Positions 13,901 through 25,900 of a stretch of DNA of 64,000 nucleotides are shown one piece after another (the stretch's first letter is position 1; every line of letters begins with the position of its first letter). The translations under genes were made by a program, and so were the position numbers. The stretch covers positions 16,807,501-16,871,500 of the forward strand of contig NC_088303.1 of assembly GCF_032854445.1 (NCBI RefSeq). The letters are read 5' to 3'. This stretch comes from Liolophura sinensis. Lineage: Eukaryota > Mollusca > Polyplacophora > Chitonida > Chitonidae. The notes under the pieces were generated by a model. That model was given only the letters and a program-made list of their open reading frames with translations. It was not told the DNA's origin and made no database searches.

Positions 13901-16900
13901 ATGCTAAAAAGCATCTTTAGAATTATATCTCCTGGAGTTCACCCTTCTGTATTTTTGACTAGTTGTTCTAAACACATTTGTACTTTACTCTTATTTGGCT
14001 CACCTGAACTAAGCGTGAATAATAATCAGTTGACCTTAAAATCTGTACATAATTTTATAATCAAGTCCAATAGATTCACCATCCAAGCCCAGCGGTAATA
14101 TGATTTGATTTTGATCTTTCTTTGTTCCCATCACTTTATTCTGTACATGTACATGTCGTTTGTTCTCTTTGTTGTCTATGTTATTTTATATATATAGGTT
14201 GATTTTATTGTTGAGGAGATCCCCTCGTGGCTATAGATCTGTGGGAAATCCTCAATAAACAAATAAAGAATTACAATAAAAGGTCATATATGTGCATATC
14301 AGAGGTGACAATTCAAACTCAACTTAAAAAAGAAAAGAGAAGAAAATAAAAATAAAAACTCATCCCATTTTTGTGATATGATACTACATGTACGTGTACT
14401 ACCAAAACTCATCCCATTTTTGTGATATGATACTACATGGACGTGTACTACCAAAACTAATCCCATTTTTGTGATATGATACATGTACGTGTACTACCAA
14501 AACTCATCCCATTTTTGTGATATGATACATGTACGTGTACTACCAAAACTCATCCCATTTTTGTGATATGACAATACATGTACGTGTACTACCAAAACTC
14601 ATCCCATTTTTTTGATATGATACTACATGTACGTGTACCACCAAAACTCATCCCATTTTTGTGATATGATACTACATGTACGTGTACTACCAAAACTCAT
14701 CCCATTTTTGTGATATGACACTACATGTACGGGTACTACCAAATTTGGAGTAAAGTTATATTCATGTGTTAATAAATGATTTGAATTTTCAATTGGTGTA
14801 CTTAAACCACTACAATCCTCAATCCCAGTCATGCCATGTGGATGACTTCCCCAGTTTAACACTTTTAATTCAGCACAGCTTCTTGCTCCACCTGGTACAT
14901 CAATAGCACATCACTGGGTTTACTTCAGATAAGTAGACTGATTATCCTGGCACTGTCATGTAGCACCTGACAGTTAGAGTTCACTACCCCTTCAGGCTCT
15001 CCCTGGGGTCACATTGTGCCCTGGTCGGGGGGGGGGGGGGTATTATGCAAGCCTATGTCCAGATGAGTACTAGTTACAAGCCTTAGGGATGAAGTTGTGA
15101 AGAGGGCAACTCTTAACACATGGCACACAACCAACTACAGATACAATTCACAAAAACTTCGTTGCAGCTACATGTATGCAACTCTTATAAGAAAGTATAA
15201 GGGACTTACACATTTTCAACAAAAGTAAAAAATTAATAACTAATATTACTAATTGTAAACAATCAAATAATATAAGGCAAAAGAAGAAAAAATGTAATTT
15301 AGAAACATGCAATTAAAAAAGTTCATTTGTACAGTTAGAAAATCTTGGGATAAAAACTACTGAATATTTTGCTATATCATACATGTATATAGGTGAGTAA
15401 CATACACAATGGCCAGTGTGAAGAGTAGTACCTATTAAAGAAGTTGGAAATAATAACTTTTACCAGCGTTTTACCATAAATGACATTTTAAGGTTGAAAT
15501 TGACCATTCAAGGAATACTTTAAAATAACAGAGTAAAAAAAACCCTGAACAAGGTTTAGAAGTTTGTTTATGTCTCTTATACAAACAATGCTTCCCCTTT
15601 TGTGAGGATTACCAGTATTTCATTCTGAGCTACCTTCAGAGCTCTCATGGGGTCTGAGGCAGATGGACTAGGAGAGGAGGAGCAGTCTGCTATCTGACAC
15701 ACACAGTGAATTGTCACCTTGAACATCACTGCTGGTGTTCCACAAGGTGTCATCCCACCACCAGGGTTATTACACTAACAATTAATTACCAGCCTACCAT
15801 ACTGCAGACTATATCTTGTAATGTCCTACAGCATCACAAAGTAACACAATCCTTGTCTCCATCATACTAAGTTGTGGTCATCCTCAGGGTGTCTATCTGA
15901 CATCTTGTGACACATAGGCCTTGAAGAATATTGATTTGTACAAGGTGGTGGAGACACCAGAGGAAGAGGTAGATTTATTTAGTCTAAATGTATCTTAATC
16001 ATTACAAAGACCTTGAAAAAATATGTTACTGAAATCATGCAAAAGCATAAAAAAATTACCGCAGTAAATTACTATTGGGACAGCTAATAAAGGACCAAGT
16101 AGATCTGACTGATTGATTGCTTGGTTGGTGTTCAACAGCCAACTCAAGACTTTTCCACTTTTAAAACTGTGATCAGGTTCAGGAGAGGAGGAAACCAGAG
16201 TGTCCAGAGTAAACCACTGGCCTTTGGCAGGAACTGACATACTTTCTCATGTGTGAGGCATAGACATTCAGCCATTGTTCAACCTGTATGTGTATACTGG
16301 CAGAAGGCATGTGATCTTCCCATGGATGCTGTCAACCTCTATTTGCAATTTATGCTTTCAGAACCGTGGAGGAGAAAATTGTGAAACTACCTGATTGAGT
16401 CTAGGATGCAACAAATACCTTGAGTCTCTGGGCAATTAAAAGACAGACTGCATGGATGGATTACTATTTGTTTATTTACTTGATGGTGTTAAATGCTGTA
16501 CTCAAGAATACTTTGCTTTTATAACAGCGGCCAGCATTATGTTGGGAGAAAACCGGCCTGAGCCCAGGAGAATTCATGGATTACAGCAAAATTAAGTCCT
16601 TTACCAGACAGTTGTGTCACCCAGATCTCGATCTGTCGATATTGCAGATCTGTACCAGGCAGTTGTGTCACCCAGATCTCGATATATCGAGATCACAGAT
16701 CTTTACCAGGCAGCTGTGTCACCTAGATCTCGATCTATCGAGATCACAGATCTTTACCAGGCAGTTGTGTCACCCAGATCTCGATCTATAGAGATTGCAG
16801 ATCTTTACCAGGCATTTGTGTCACCTAGATCTCGATATATCAAGATCGCAGATCTTTACCAGACAGTTGTGTCACCCAGATCTCGATCTGTCGAGATTGC

Positions 16901-19900
16901 AGATCTGTACCAGGCAGTTGTGTCACCCAGATCTCGATATATCGAGATCGCAGATCTTTACCAGGCATTTGTGTCACCCAGATCTCGATCTATCGAGATC
17001 GCAGATCTTTACCAGACAGTTGTGTCACCCAGATCTCGATCTGTCGAGATCGCAGATCTGTACCAGGCATTTGTGTCACCCAGATCTCGATCTATCGAGA
17101 TCGCAGATCTTTACCAGGCAGTTGTGTCACCCAGATCTCGATCTATCGAGATCGCAGATCTTTACCAGGCAGTTGTGTCACCCAGACACCACTTCACCTC
17201 CTCCTTGAACCCAACACCACATACGCACTGCCTCCATATACGTGTGTGAGAAATATCTTATGAATATGTGCTCCATCACTAAAATTTACTGAGAAAGAAG
17301 GAAGAAGTTTAGTGAAGTAGGAGGATTCTAACTTACCACCCCACATTGCTGATAGAGACTGGCTTCCTGGCAAGCTTTCTCAACGATTTCACTCATACTG
17401 AACTTCTGGGCTGGTGTACCTGCAACATACTAACACAGTCTCATTCAGTTTGAGCTTTTGGCCCTGTGTGCCTGCAAAACCTAATGCAGTCTCATTCAGT
17501 GTGAACTTTTGGGCCAGTGTGCCTGCAACATAATAATACAGTCTCATTCAGTGTGAACTTTTGGGCCAGTGTGCCTGCAACATAAAAATACAGTTTCATT
17601 CAGTGTGAACTTTTGGGCAAGTGTGCCTGCAACATAATAATACAGTCTCATTCAGTGTGAACTTTTGGGCCAGTATGCCTGCAACATAATAATACAGTCT
17701 CATTCAGTGTGAACTTTTGGACCAGTGTGCCTGCAACATAAAAATACAGTTTCATTCAGTGTGAACTTTTGGGCCAGTGTGCCTGCCACATACTAATACA
17801 GTCTCATTCAGTGTGAACTTCTGGGCCAGTGTGCCTGCAACGTAATAACACAATCTGACTCACGCAGAACTTCTGGGCCAGTGTGCCTGCAACATAATAA
17901 TACAGTTTCATTCAGTGTGAACTTTTGGGCCAGTGTGCCTGCAACACAATAATACAGTCTCATTCAGTGTGAACTTTTGGGCCAGTGTGCCTGCAACATA
18001 ATAATACAGTCTCATTCAGTGTGAACTTTTGGGCCAGTGTGCCTGCAACATAATAATACAGTTTCATTCAGTGTGAACTTTTGGGCAAGTGTGCCTGCAA
18101 CATAATAATACAGTTTCATTCAGCGTGAACTTTTGGGCCAGTGTGCCTGCAACATAATAATACAGTCTCATTCAGTGTGAACTTTTGGGCCAGTGTGCCT
18201 GCAACATAATAATACAGTTTCATTCAATGTGAACTTTTGGGCCAGTGTGCCTGCCACAAACTAATACATTCTCATTCAGTGTGAACTTTTGGGCCAGTGT
18301 GCCTGCAAGATAATAACACAATCTGACTCAAGCAGAACTTCTGGGCTGGTGAAAATGTAACATAATTACTCTATCTCACTCACGAGGAACTTCAGGGTCT
18401 GTGCACCTGTAACATAATCTCATAATCTCATCCATGCGGAACTTCAGTTCACCTATAGCATAATCCCATAATCTCACTCATGCGGAACTTTTGGGCCATT
18501 TCACCTGCAACATAATCCCACAATCTCACTCATGCTAAACTTCTGGGCCAGTGTGTCTGTAAATGTCTGTAAGTGTGTCACAATAAAGGGTGGGTGGTCA
18601 CCCAGTCATCAATGTGTCCTGAATGTTGTGTGAATGTCACAATGAAGGGTGGGTGGTCACCCAGTCATCAATGTGTCCTGTATTATGTGTGAATGTCACA
18701 AAGAAGGGTGGGTGTTCACCCAGTCATCAATGTGTCCTGTATTATGCGTGAATGTCACAATGAAGGGTGGGTGTTCACCCAGTCATCAATGTGTCCTGTA
18801 TTATGTGTGAATGTCACAAAGAAGGGTGGGTGTTCACCCAGTCATCAATGTGTCCTGTATTATGTGTGAATGTCACAAAGAAGTGTGTGTTGTCACCCAG
18901 TCATCAATGTGTCCTGTATTATGTGTGAATGTCACAAAGAAGTGTGTGTGTCACCCAGTCATCAATGTGTCGTATATTATGTGTGAATGTCACAATGAAG
19001 GGTGGGTGGTCACCCAGTCATAAATGTGTCCTGTATTATGTGTGAATGTCACAAAGAAGTGTGTGTTGTCACCCAGTCATCAATGTGTCGTATATTATGT
19101 GTGAATGTCACAATGAAGGGTGGGTGGTCACCCAGTCATCAATGTGTCCTGTATTATGTGTGAATGTCACAATGAAAGGTGGGTGGTCACCCAGTCATCA
19201 ATGTGTCGTATATTATGTGTGAATGTCACAAAGAAGTGTGTGTTGTCACCCAGTCATCAATGTGTCCTGTATTATGTGTGAATGTCACAAAGAAGGGTGG
19301 GTGTTCACCCAGTCATCAATGTGTCCTGTATTATGTGTGAATGTCACAAAGAAGGGTGGGTGTTCACCCAGTCATCAATGTGTCCTGTATTATGTGTGAA
19401 TGTCACAATGAAGGGTGGGTGGTCACCCAGTCATCAATGTGTCCTGTATTATGCATGAATGTCACAATGAAGGGTGGGTGGTCACCCAGTCATCAATGTG
19501 TCCTGTATTATGTGTGAATGTCACAAAGAAGGGTGGGTGTTCACCCAGTCATCAATGTGTCCTGTATTATGTGTGAATGTCACAATGAAGGGTGTGTTGT
19601 CACCCAGTCATCAATGTGTCCTGTATTATGTGTGAATGTCACAAAGAAGGGTGGGTGTTCACCCAGTCATCAATGTGTCCTGTATTATGCGTGAATGTCA
19701 CAATGAAGGGTGGGTGTTCACCCAGTCATCAATGTGTCCTGTATTATGTGTGAATGTCACAAAGAAGGGTGGGTGTTCACCCAGTCATCAATGTGTCCTG
19801 TATTATGTGTGAATGTCACAAAGAAGTGTGTGTTGTCACCCAGTCATCAATGTGTCCTGTATTATGTGTGAATGTCACAATGAAGGGTGGGTGGTCACCC

Positions 19901-22900
19901 AGTCATCAATGTGTCCTGTATTATGTGTGAATGTCACAATGAAGGGTGGGTGTTCACCCAGTCATCAATGTGTCCTGTATTATGTGTGAATGTCACAATG
20001 AATGGAGGGTGGTCACCCAGTCATCAGTGTGTCCTGTATTATGTGTGAATGTCACAATGAAAGGTGCGTGGTCACCCAGTCATCAATGTGTCCTGAATGT
20101 TGTGTGAATGTCACAATGAAGGGTGGGTGGTCACCCAGTCATCAATGTGTCCTGTATTATGTGTGAATGTCACAATGAAAGGTGGGTGGTCACCCAGTCA
20201 TCAATGTGTCCTGTATTATGTGTGAATGTCACAATGAAGGATGGGTGGTCACCCAGTCATCAATGTGCCCTGTATTATGTGTGAATGTCACAATGAAGGA
20301 TGGGTGTTCACCCAGTCATCAATGTGTCCTGTATTATGTGTGAATGTCACAATGAAGGGTGGGTGGTCACCCAGTCATCAATGTATCCTGTATGGAGTTA
20401 GAATGTCACAATGAAGGGTGGGTGGTCACCCAGTCATCGTCCAGTGTCCTGTATGTTTTGTCACAACAGGTGGGTCAGGCAAACATTTTGTCCTATATGG
20501 TGTGTGAATGTCACAATGAAGGGTGGGTCAGGCAACATTTTGTCCTGTATTGTGTGTGAATGTCACAATGAAGGGTAGGTCAGGCAACATTTTATCCTAT
20601 ATGATATGTGAATGTCACAATGAAGGGTAGGTCAGGCAACATTTTGTCCTGTATGGTGTGGGAATGTCACAATGAAGGGTGGGTCAGGCAACATTTTGTC
20701 CTATTTTGTGTGTGAATGTCACAATGAAGCAGTATGGTTATCACCTTCCAGACTTCTGTACAACTTACTTGTACTTAAATTCAAGTAACTGAGAAGAATC
20801 CTAAATTTTACAATAGAGTTGATTTTAGACAATGCTACCATTGTTTAATTTTAGACCATTGGTGACCGAGACACGACTGAGTCATTATGTTAGAACATGT
20901 TAGCATGCTAACCACTTGGTTAATGAGTCCCCATTTTTTAATCAAAGACTTCCCGTCAAAGCTTGATGTAATATACATGTACTATTGCTATTACAGTCAA
21001 AGCCTACACTGTCTCTTCTCTCACTGATACATTATTACACATACCATTGCCACTAGTCAAAGCCTACAGTCTCTTCTCTCACTGATACACTATTACATGT
21101 ACCATTGCCACTACAGTCAAAGTCTACACTGTCTCTTCTCTCACTGATACATTATCACGTGCCATTTCCATTACAGTCAAAGCCTACACTGTATCTTCTC
21201 TCGCTGATGTACCATTACATGTACTAATGCCACTACAGTCAAAGCCTGCATTGTCTCTTCTCTCACTGATACACTATTACATGTAACATTGCCACTAGAG
21301 TCAAAGCCTACACTGTCTCTTCTCTCACTGATACACTATTACATATACCACAGCCACTACAGTCAACACCTACACTGTCTCTTCTCTCACTGATACACTA
21401 TTACATGTACCATTGCCATTACAGTCAAAGCCTACACTGTCTCTTCTCTCACTGATACACTATTACATGTACCACTGCCATTACAGTCAAAGCCTACACT
21501 GTCTCTTCTCTCACTGATACACTATTACATATACCATTGCCACTACAGTCAAAGCCTACACTGTCTCTTCTCTCACTGATACACTATTACATGTACCACT
21601 GCCACTACAGTCAAAGCCTACACTGTCTCTTCTCTCACTGATACATTATTACACGTACCATTGCCACTAGTCAAAGCCTACACTGTCTCTTCTCTCACTG
21701 ATACACTGTTACATGTACCATTGCCACTACAGTCAAAGCCTACACTGTCTCTTCTCTCACTGATACACTATTACATGTACCTTTATTGATCAAGCCAGGC
21801 ACCCTGAAATGACCTTCGACTTTCATTTCCTCACGCATGGCAGGTTTGAACTCAACGTGCCATGAACAAAACAGAACATATATTGATAAAATAAAGTCCC
21901 GCTTTTGATGTCTATTCAAACACACTTGTTCAGAACAAATCGTACTGAAGCTGAGGCTGGGTATTAAAGAAATCGCAAAAACATCATCAAATGTTCAAGG
22001 TACAACAACACAAAATGACCAATCAAGTTTGACAGGGGGTTAAGAGCTCTACTTGAAATATTGAATAGTACAGCATATGTATACTCACTTCTTTATGCAT
22101 TTGACTACATACTGTGTTATTGTTTGCTTGATAGGTCTAATGTCATACTCATAAATATTTTGCTTACACAAAGAATGCCATGCATCTATATCAGGAATGG
22201 GAACAACTGAGCTGTTTTACAGGGTACTCAAACATATTTCCAGTCAGAACAAGGCATTTGCTTCTGGATAATAACTTCTTATTTATTATACACGACATTT
22301 CAGTTAATGCAGATACTAGCATCAATATTGCATTATTAACATTAGTACATTATATTTAATATACATGCACTGTATACTGATGTTAATAACTTGATGTAGC
22401 ATCAGCAAAATGAAATCGGGTTCAAGGGACAAAAAGGCGTCCTCCATAACCAAATTGCCTTGCTCTAATTCTTCTTCTGATGTGGTCTTTCCTGTCTATC
22501 AGTACGACAGAAGCCATTGTTGTGGGTGGGGAAATCAGGGTAGAGCCCTGAAAAAATCATACAATTGTCTGACAGCTCAGCCAATGGGAAGTGGGAAGTG
22601 GGAAATGAAGCATGTGACCTCAAGGGTCAAATTGACCGCTTTGGTGGCCTAACTCTTACAGTGTCCACCTCGAAGTCGGGAAGCCCGGGATTAAGCCTGG
22701 GTCAGGTCATACCAAAGACCTTACAAATGATACTTTACAAATGATACTTGTGTCAGTATCATGTGACTGGGTGGGGTGTCATATGTCTGGTGTCTTCAGC
22801 ATGATACTTCAGTGGCGCCAGCACTTTAGCAGCATGGTCTCGCCCTGCCACAAGAAGACACAGTATATGTACACACACCTAACGAATTGTCATATTACAG

Positions 22901-25900
22901 AAAAATTGTTAAATATGACGTAAAACCCCACCAATACATTACATTAGATTAAATTGGTCAGACTGGGCTTGAGGTACTAATTGAAGGCTTGTGGCCCATC
23001 AATAAACAGCCATATTATCGAGATCAAATAAAATTGATTTCTTCGTTCACTTGTTTGCTAAGTGAGAGTATAATCATTTTGGGGGATTACATTTTTGCAG
23101 CACAGACTCTAGTGCTGAAAATTGGCTGAGACCACTCCAGGTTTTGAATCACTGACCTCAGAGTCAGCCAGCAAATACATGTCAACCTGCCAGACCACTC
23201 ATCCAATGTGCCTTCCTCCAGAAAGTGGAATCCCTAATAACGATAATACTGTTACTTAAAAATCCACTTTCTAAATGACATTCACCACTCTGATGTATTT
23301 AGCTAAGGGAGCTGTGTAATTTCTGATCATTTGAGGGGTACTGGAAGTCCGTCATAAAGTCTCTCAGTCAGCTGACTCCCATTTTTGTGAGAGGCCCATC
23401 AGTCATACAAGACTGGATACCTATCATTGGCAAGTTCCAGAGTGTAAATGATGTGTAAATGTTGTGAAACTTGTTCATTCATATAAAAAGACTTATTCAA
23501 ACAATTTTTCCATTATTTATTTATTTATTTTATTGATGTTTTATACAGCACATACAACCATTTCACCTATGTGATTGCAGATATGTTATAATACCTAATC
23601 TGCATAGCCAGGTACAATTCCAAAAAGCAAATAATAAACATAAACATATCTCTGAGCTATTCATATATATAAATATAAATCTTCCAATATCTACAGCAAA
23701 TATTTATTTATTTATTTGATTGGTGTTTTATGTCGTAAAGAATATTTCACTTATACGACAGCAGCCAGCATTATGGTGGAAGGAAACCGGGCAGATCCTG
23801 GGGGAAAACCCACGACCATCCGCAGGTTGCTGGCAGACCTTCCCACTTACGGCCAGAGAGAAAGCCAGCATGAGCTTGACTTGAACTCAAAGCAATCGCA
23901 TTAGTGAGAGGCTCCTGGGTCATTACGCTACACTAGCGTGCTAACCAAATGAGCCACGGACGCCCCTCTACAGCAAACGATAAACAGCGACATAATTCAC
24001 TGAGATAACAGGGTGGTACTTTTGATGTCTCTAACCACTGCATGTGCATGAGTTTTAAACCTGTATTTATTTACACCTGCTCTTTTATGATCATAATTAA
24101 TTTTAGCTTATCTCTTATGACTACATGTAAAATCCTTGAGAAGTGTCCCACTTGTTTACATTCATTTGCCCATTACAAGCCCCTGTAAAAGCAATGACAT
24201 TGGACTTGAATCAAGTTTATAATTCTGGGCTGTTATCATAACAGGTTCATGTATAATCTAGGTCAGAGTCTGAAAATGAACTAGCTGTTCCATCAGATGT
24301 ACTCTCTCCTACTATCAGATTTTAATAACAGATATACTATGTCAAGGTAGTATAATAGTTATACATGGAATACCAGAGTCTAGCTACTAAATCAACTGAT
24401 CCTCTCTAATGATGAATGTCATCTTAACTGACTACCAATGTAGTCTTAACCACCTCTCTTAGAAGTTTGCCGGAGGTGAGGCTGGTGAGGAAATGTGTAT
24501 GAGTTTGTATCAGCATTACCTCACAATGGCCTATTAAAATTACCTCACCAAACTATCCACATTACCTCAGCAACATATCAACATTACCTCACCAACCTGT
24601 CAACATTACCTCACCAGCTTATCAACATTACCTCAACAGCACATCAACATTAACTCACTATCACCTATCAACATTACCTCGCCAACCTATCGATGTTACC
24701 TCACCAACCTATCTACAATACTGCACCAGAGTAACAACATTACCTCACCAGGCTGTGGACATTACTTGGCCAGCCTAACAACATTACGTCACCAGCCTAT
24801 CATCTCTCTAAGGCCTGTCAACATTATGTCACAAGCCTATCACCTCTCTAAGGCCTGTCAACATTACCTTACCAAGCTATCAATATTACCTCAGAAAGCT
24901 ATCAACAATATGGACATTACCTCACCTGCCTATCAACATTACCACATTACCTCACCACCCTATCAATACTACCTCACCAACCAACATTTGCACACATCTG
25001 TTTAAATCCAAAGTCTGGCTCACAAAAACAGAAACCTTAAATTTCACATTTAAAAATGTTTTTTTCTTGTCACAAATAAATGTCACAGTATGACTGAGCC
25101 ATAAATTTTCACACATTTACATGCGGTAATGTACTGAAATGATACGATGAATGATATAATGTCAAGCTTGTAATTGTGAAATGTTATGAGTCGGCATAAT
25201 GTTAAGCTTGTAATTGTGAAATTACAAACTTCATCCTGAGTACATGAATCAATAATTATTTCACCTAGTTTTGGCACCTATTCCAAATGAAAACACATTC
25301 ATGGATTGAAGGCTTTGTACCTGTACTCTACCTATAGCTTGATCATATTTATAGCACTGGGACCTGGATACTGGGCTCTGTAGAACTCTCCAATTGTAAA
25401 CAAGTATGTTGAAGGAATTCCTGAACATGTCTAGTCATGATGAACATTATCAGTGATCCAATGACACGACTCAACAGCCATTCACTGCCACTTGCTATTA
25501 TAGATCTCACAGTGTGTACACCTTGTGGAGTGCGCAGAGCAACATGTTCGTTCTCGTACAAGCTGTCCCAGTCAGGACTGGCCAATCAATCAGCCCAATG
25601 CAAATTGGCCGTAGCTGTTCTACAAGCAAAATGGTAATCAAATTTATGCAATGTGGCTTCAGCCAATGAATTGTCATTGCCTTGTCTCCTCGCATACAGA
25701 CATAGGTAGTTGTCACCAGTCACACAGAAACAGGAGGCACACTGACTATTTTTACCAAACTTCAACATGCCTTTCCACCACCAATCAGAGCCTGTACATT
25801 CTGAATACTTCACCAAGATAGGAAAACAAGAATTTTATTTTAACGGGATAACCCATGTTAGAATGCTTGCTGCTATTCTCACAAAGTGCCAGCCAATTTC

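Noticed and set aside
16614-17249. A 211-codon plus-strand open frame
   Set aside because: It is the 51-bp repeat (17 codons) read through; other frames are equally open, and there is no start context or splice support.
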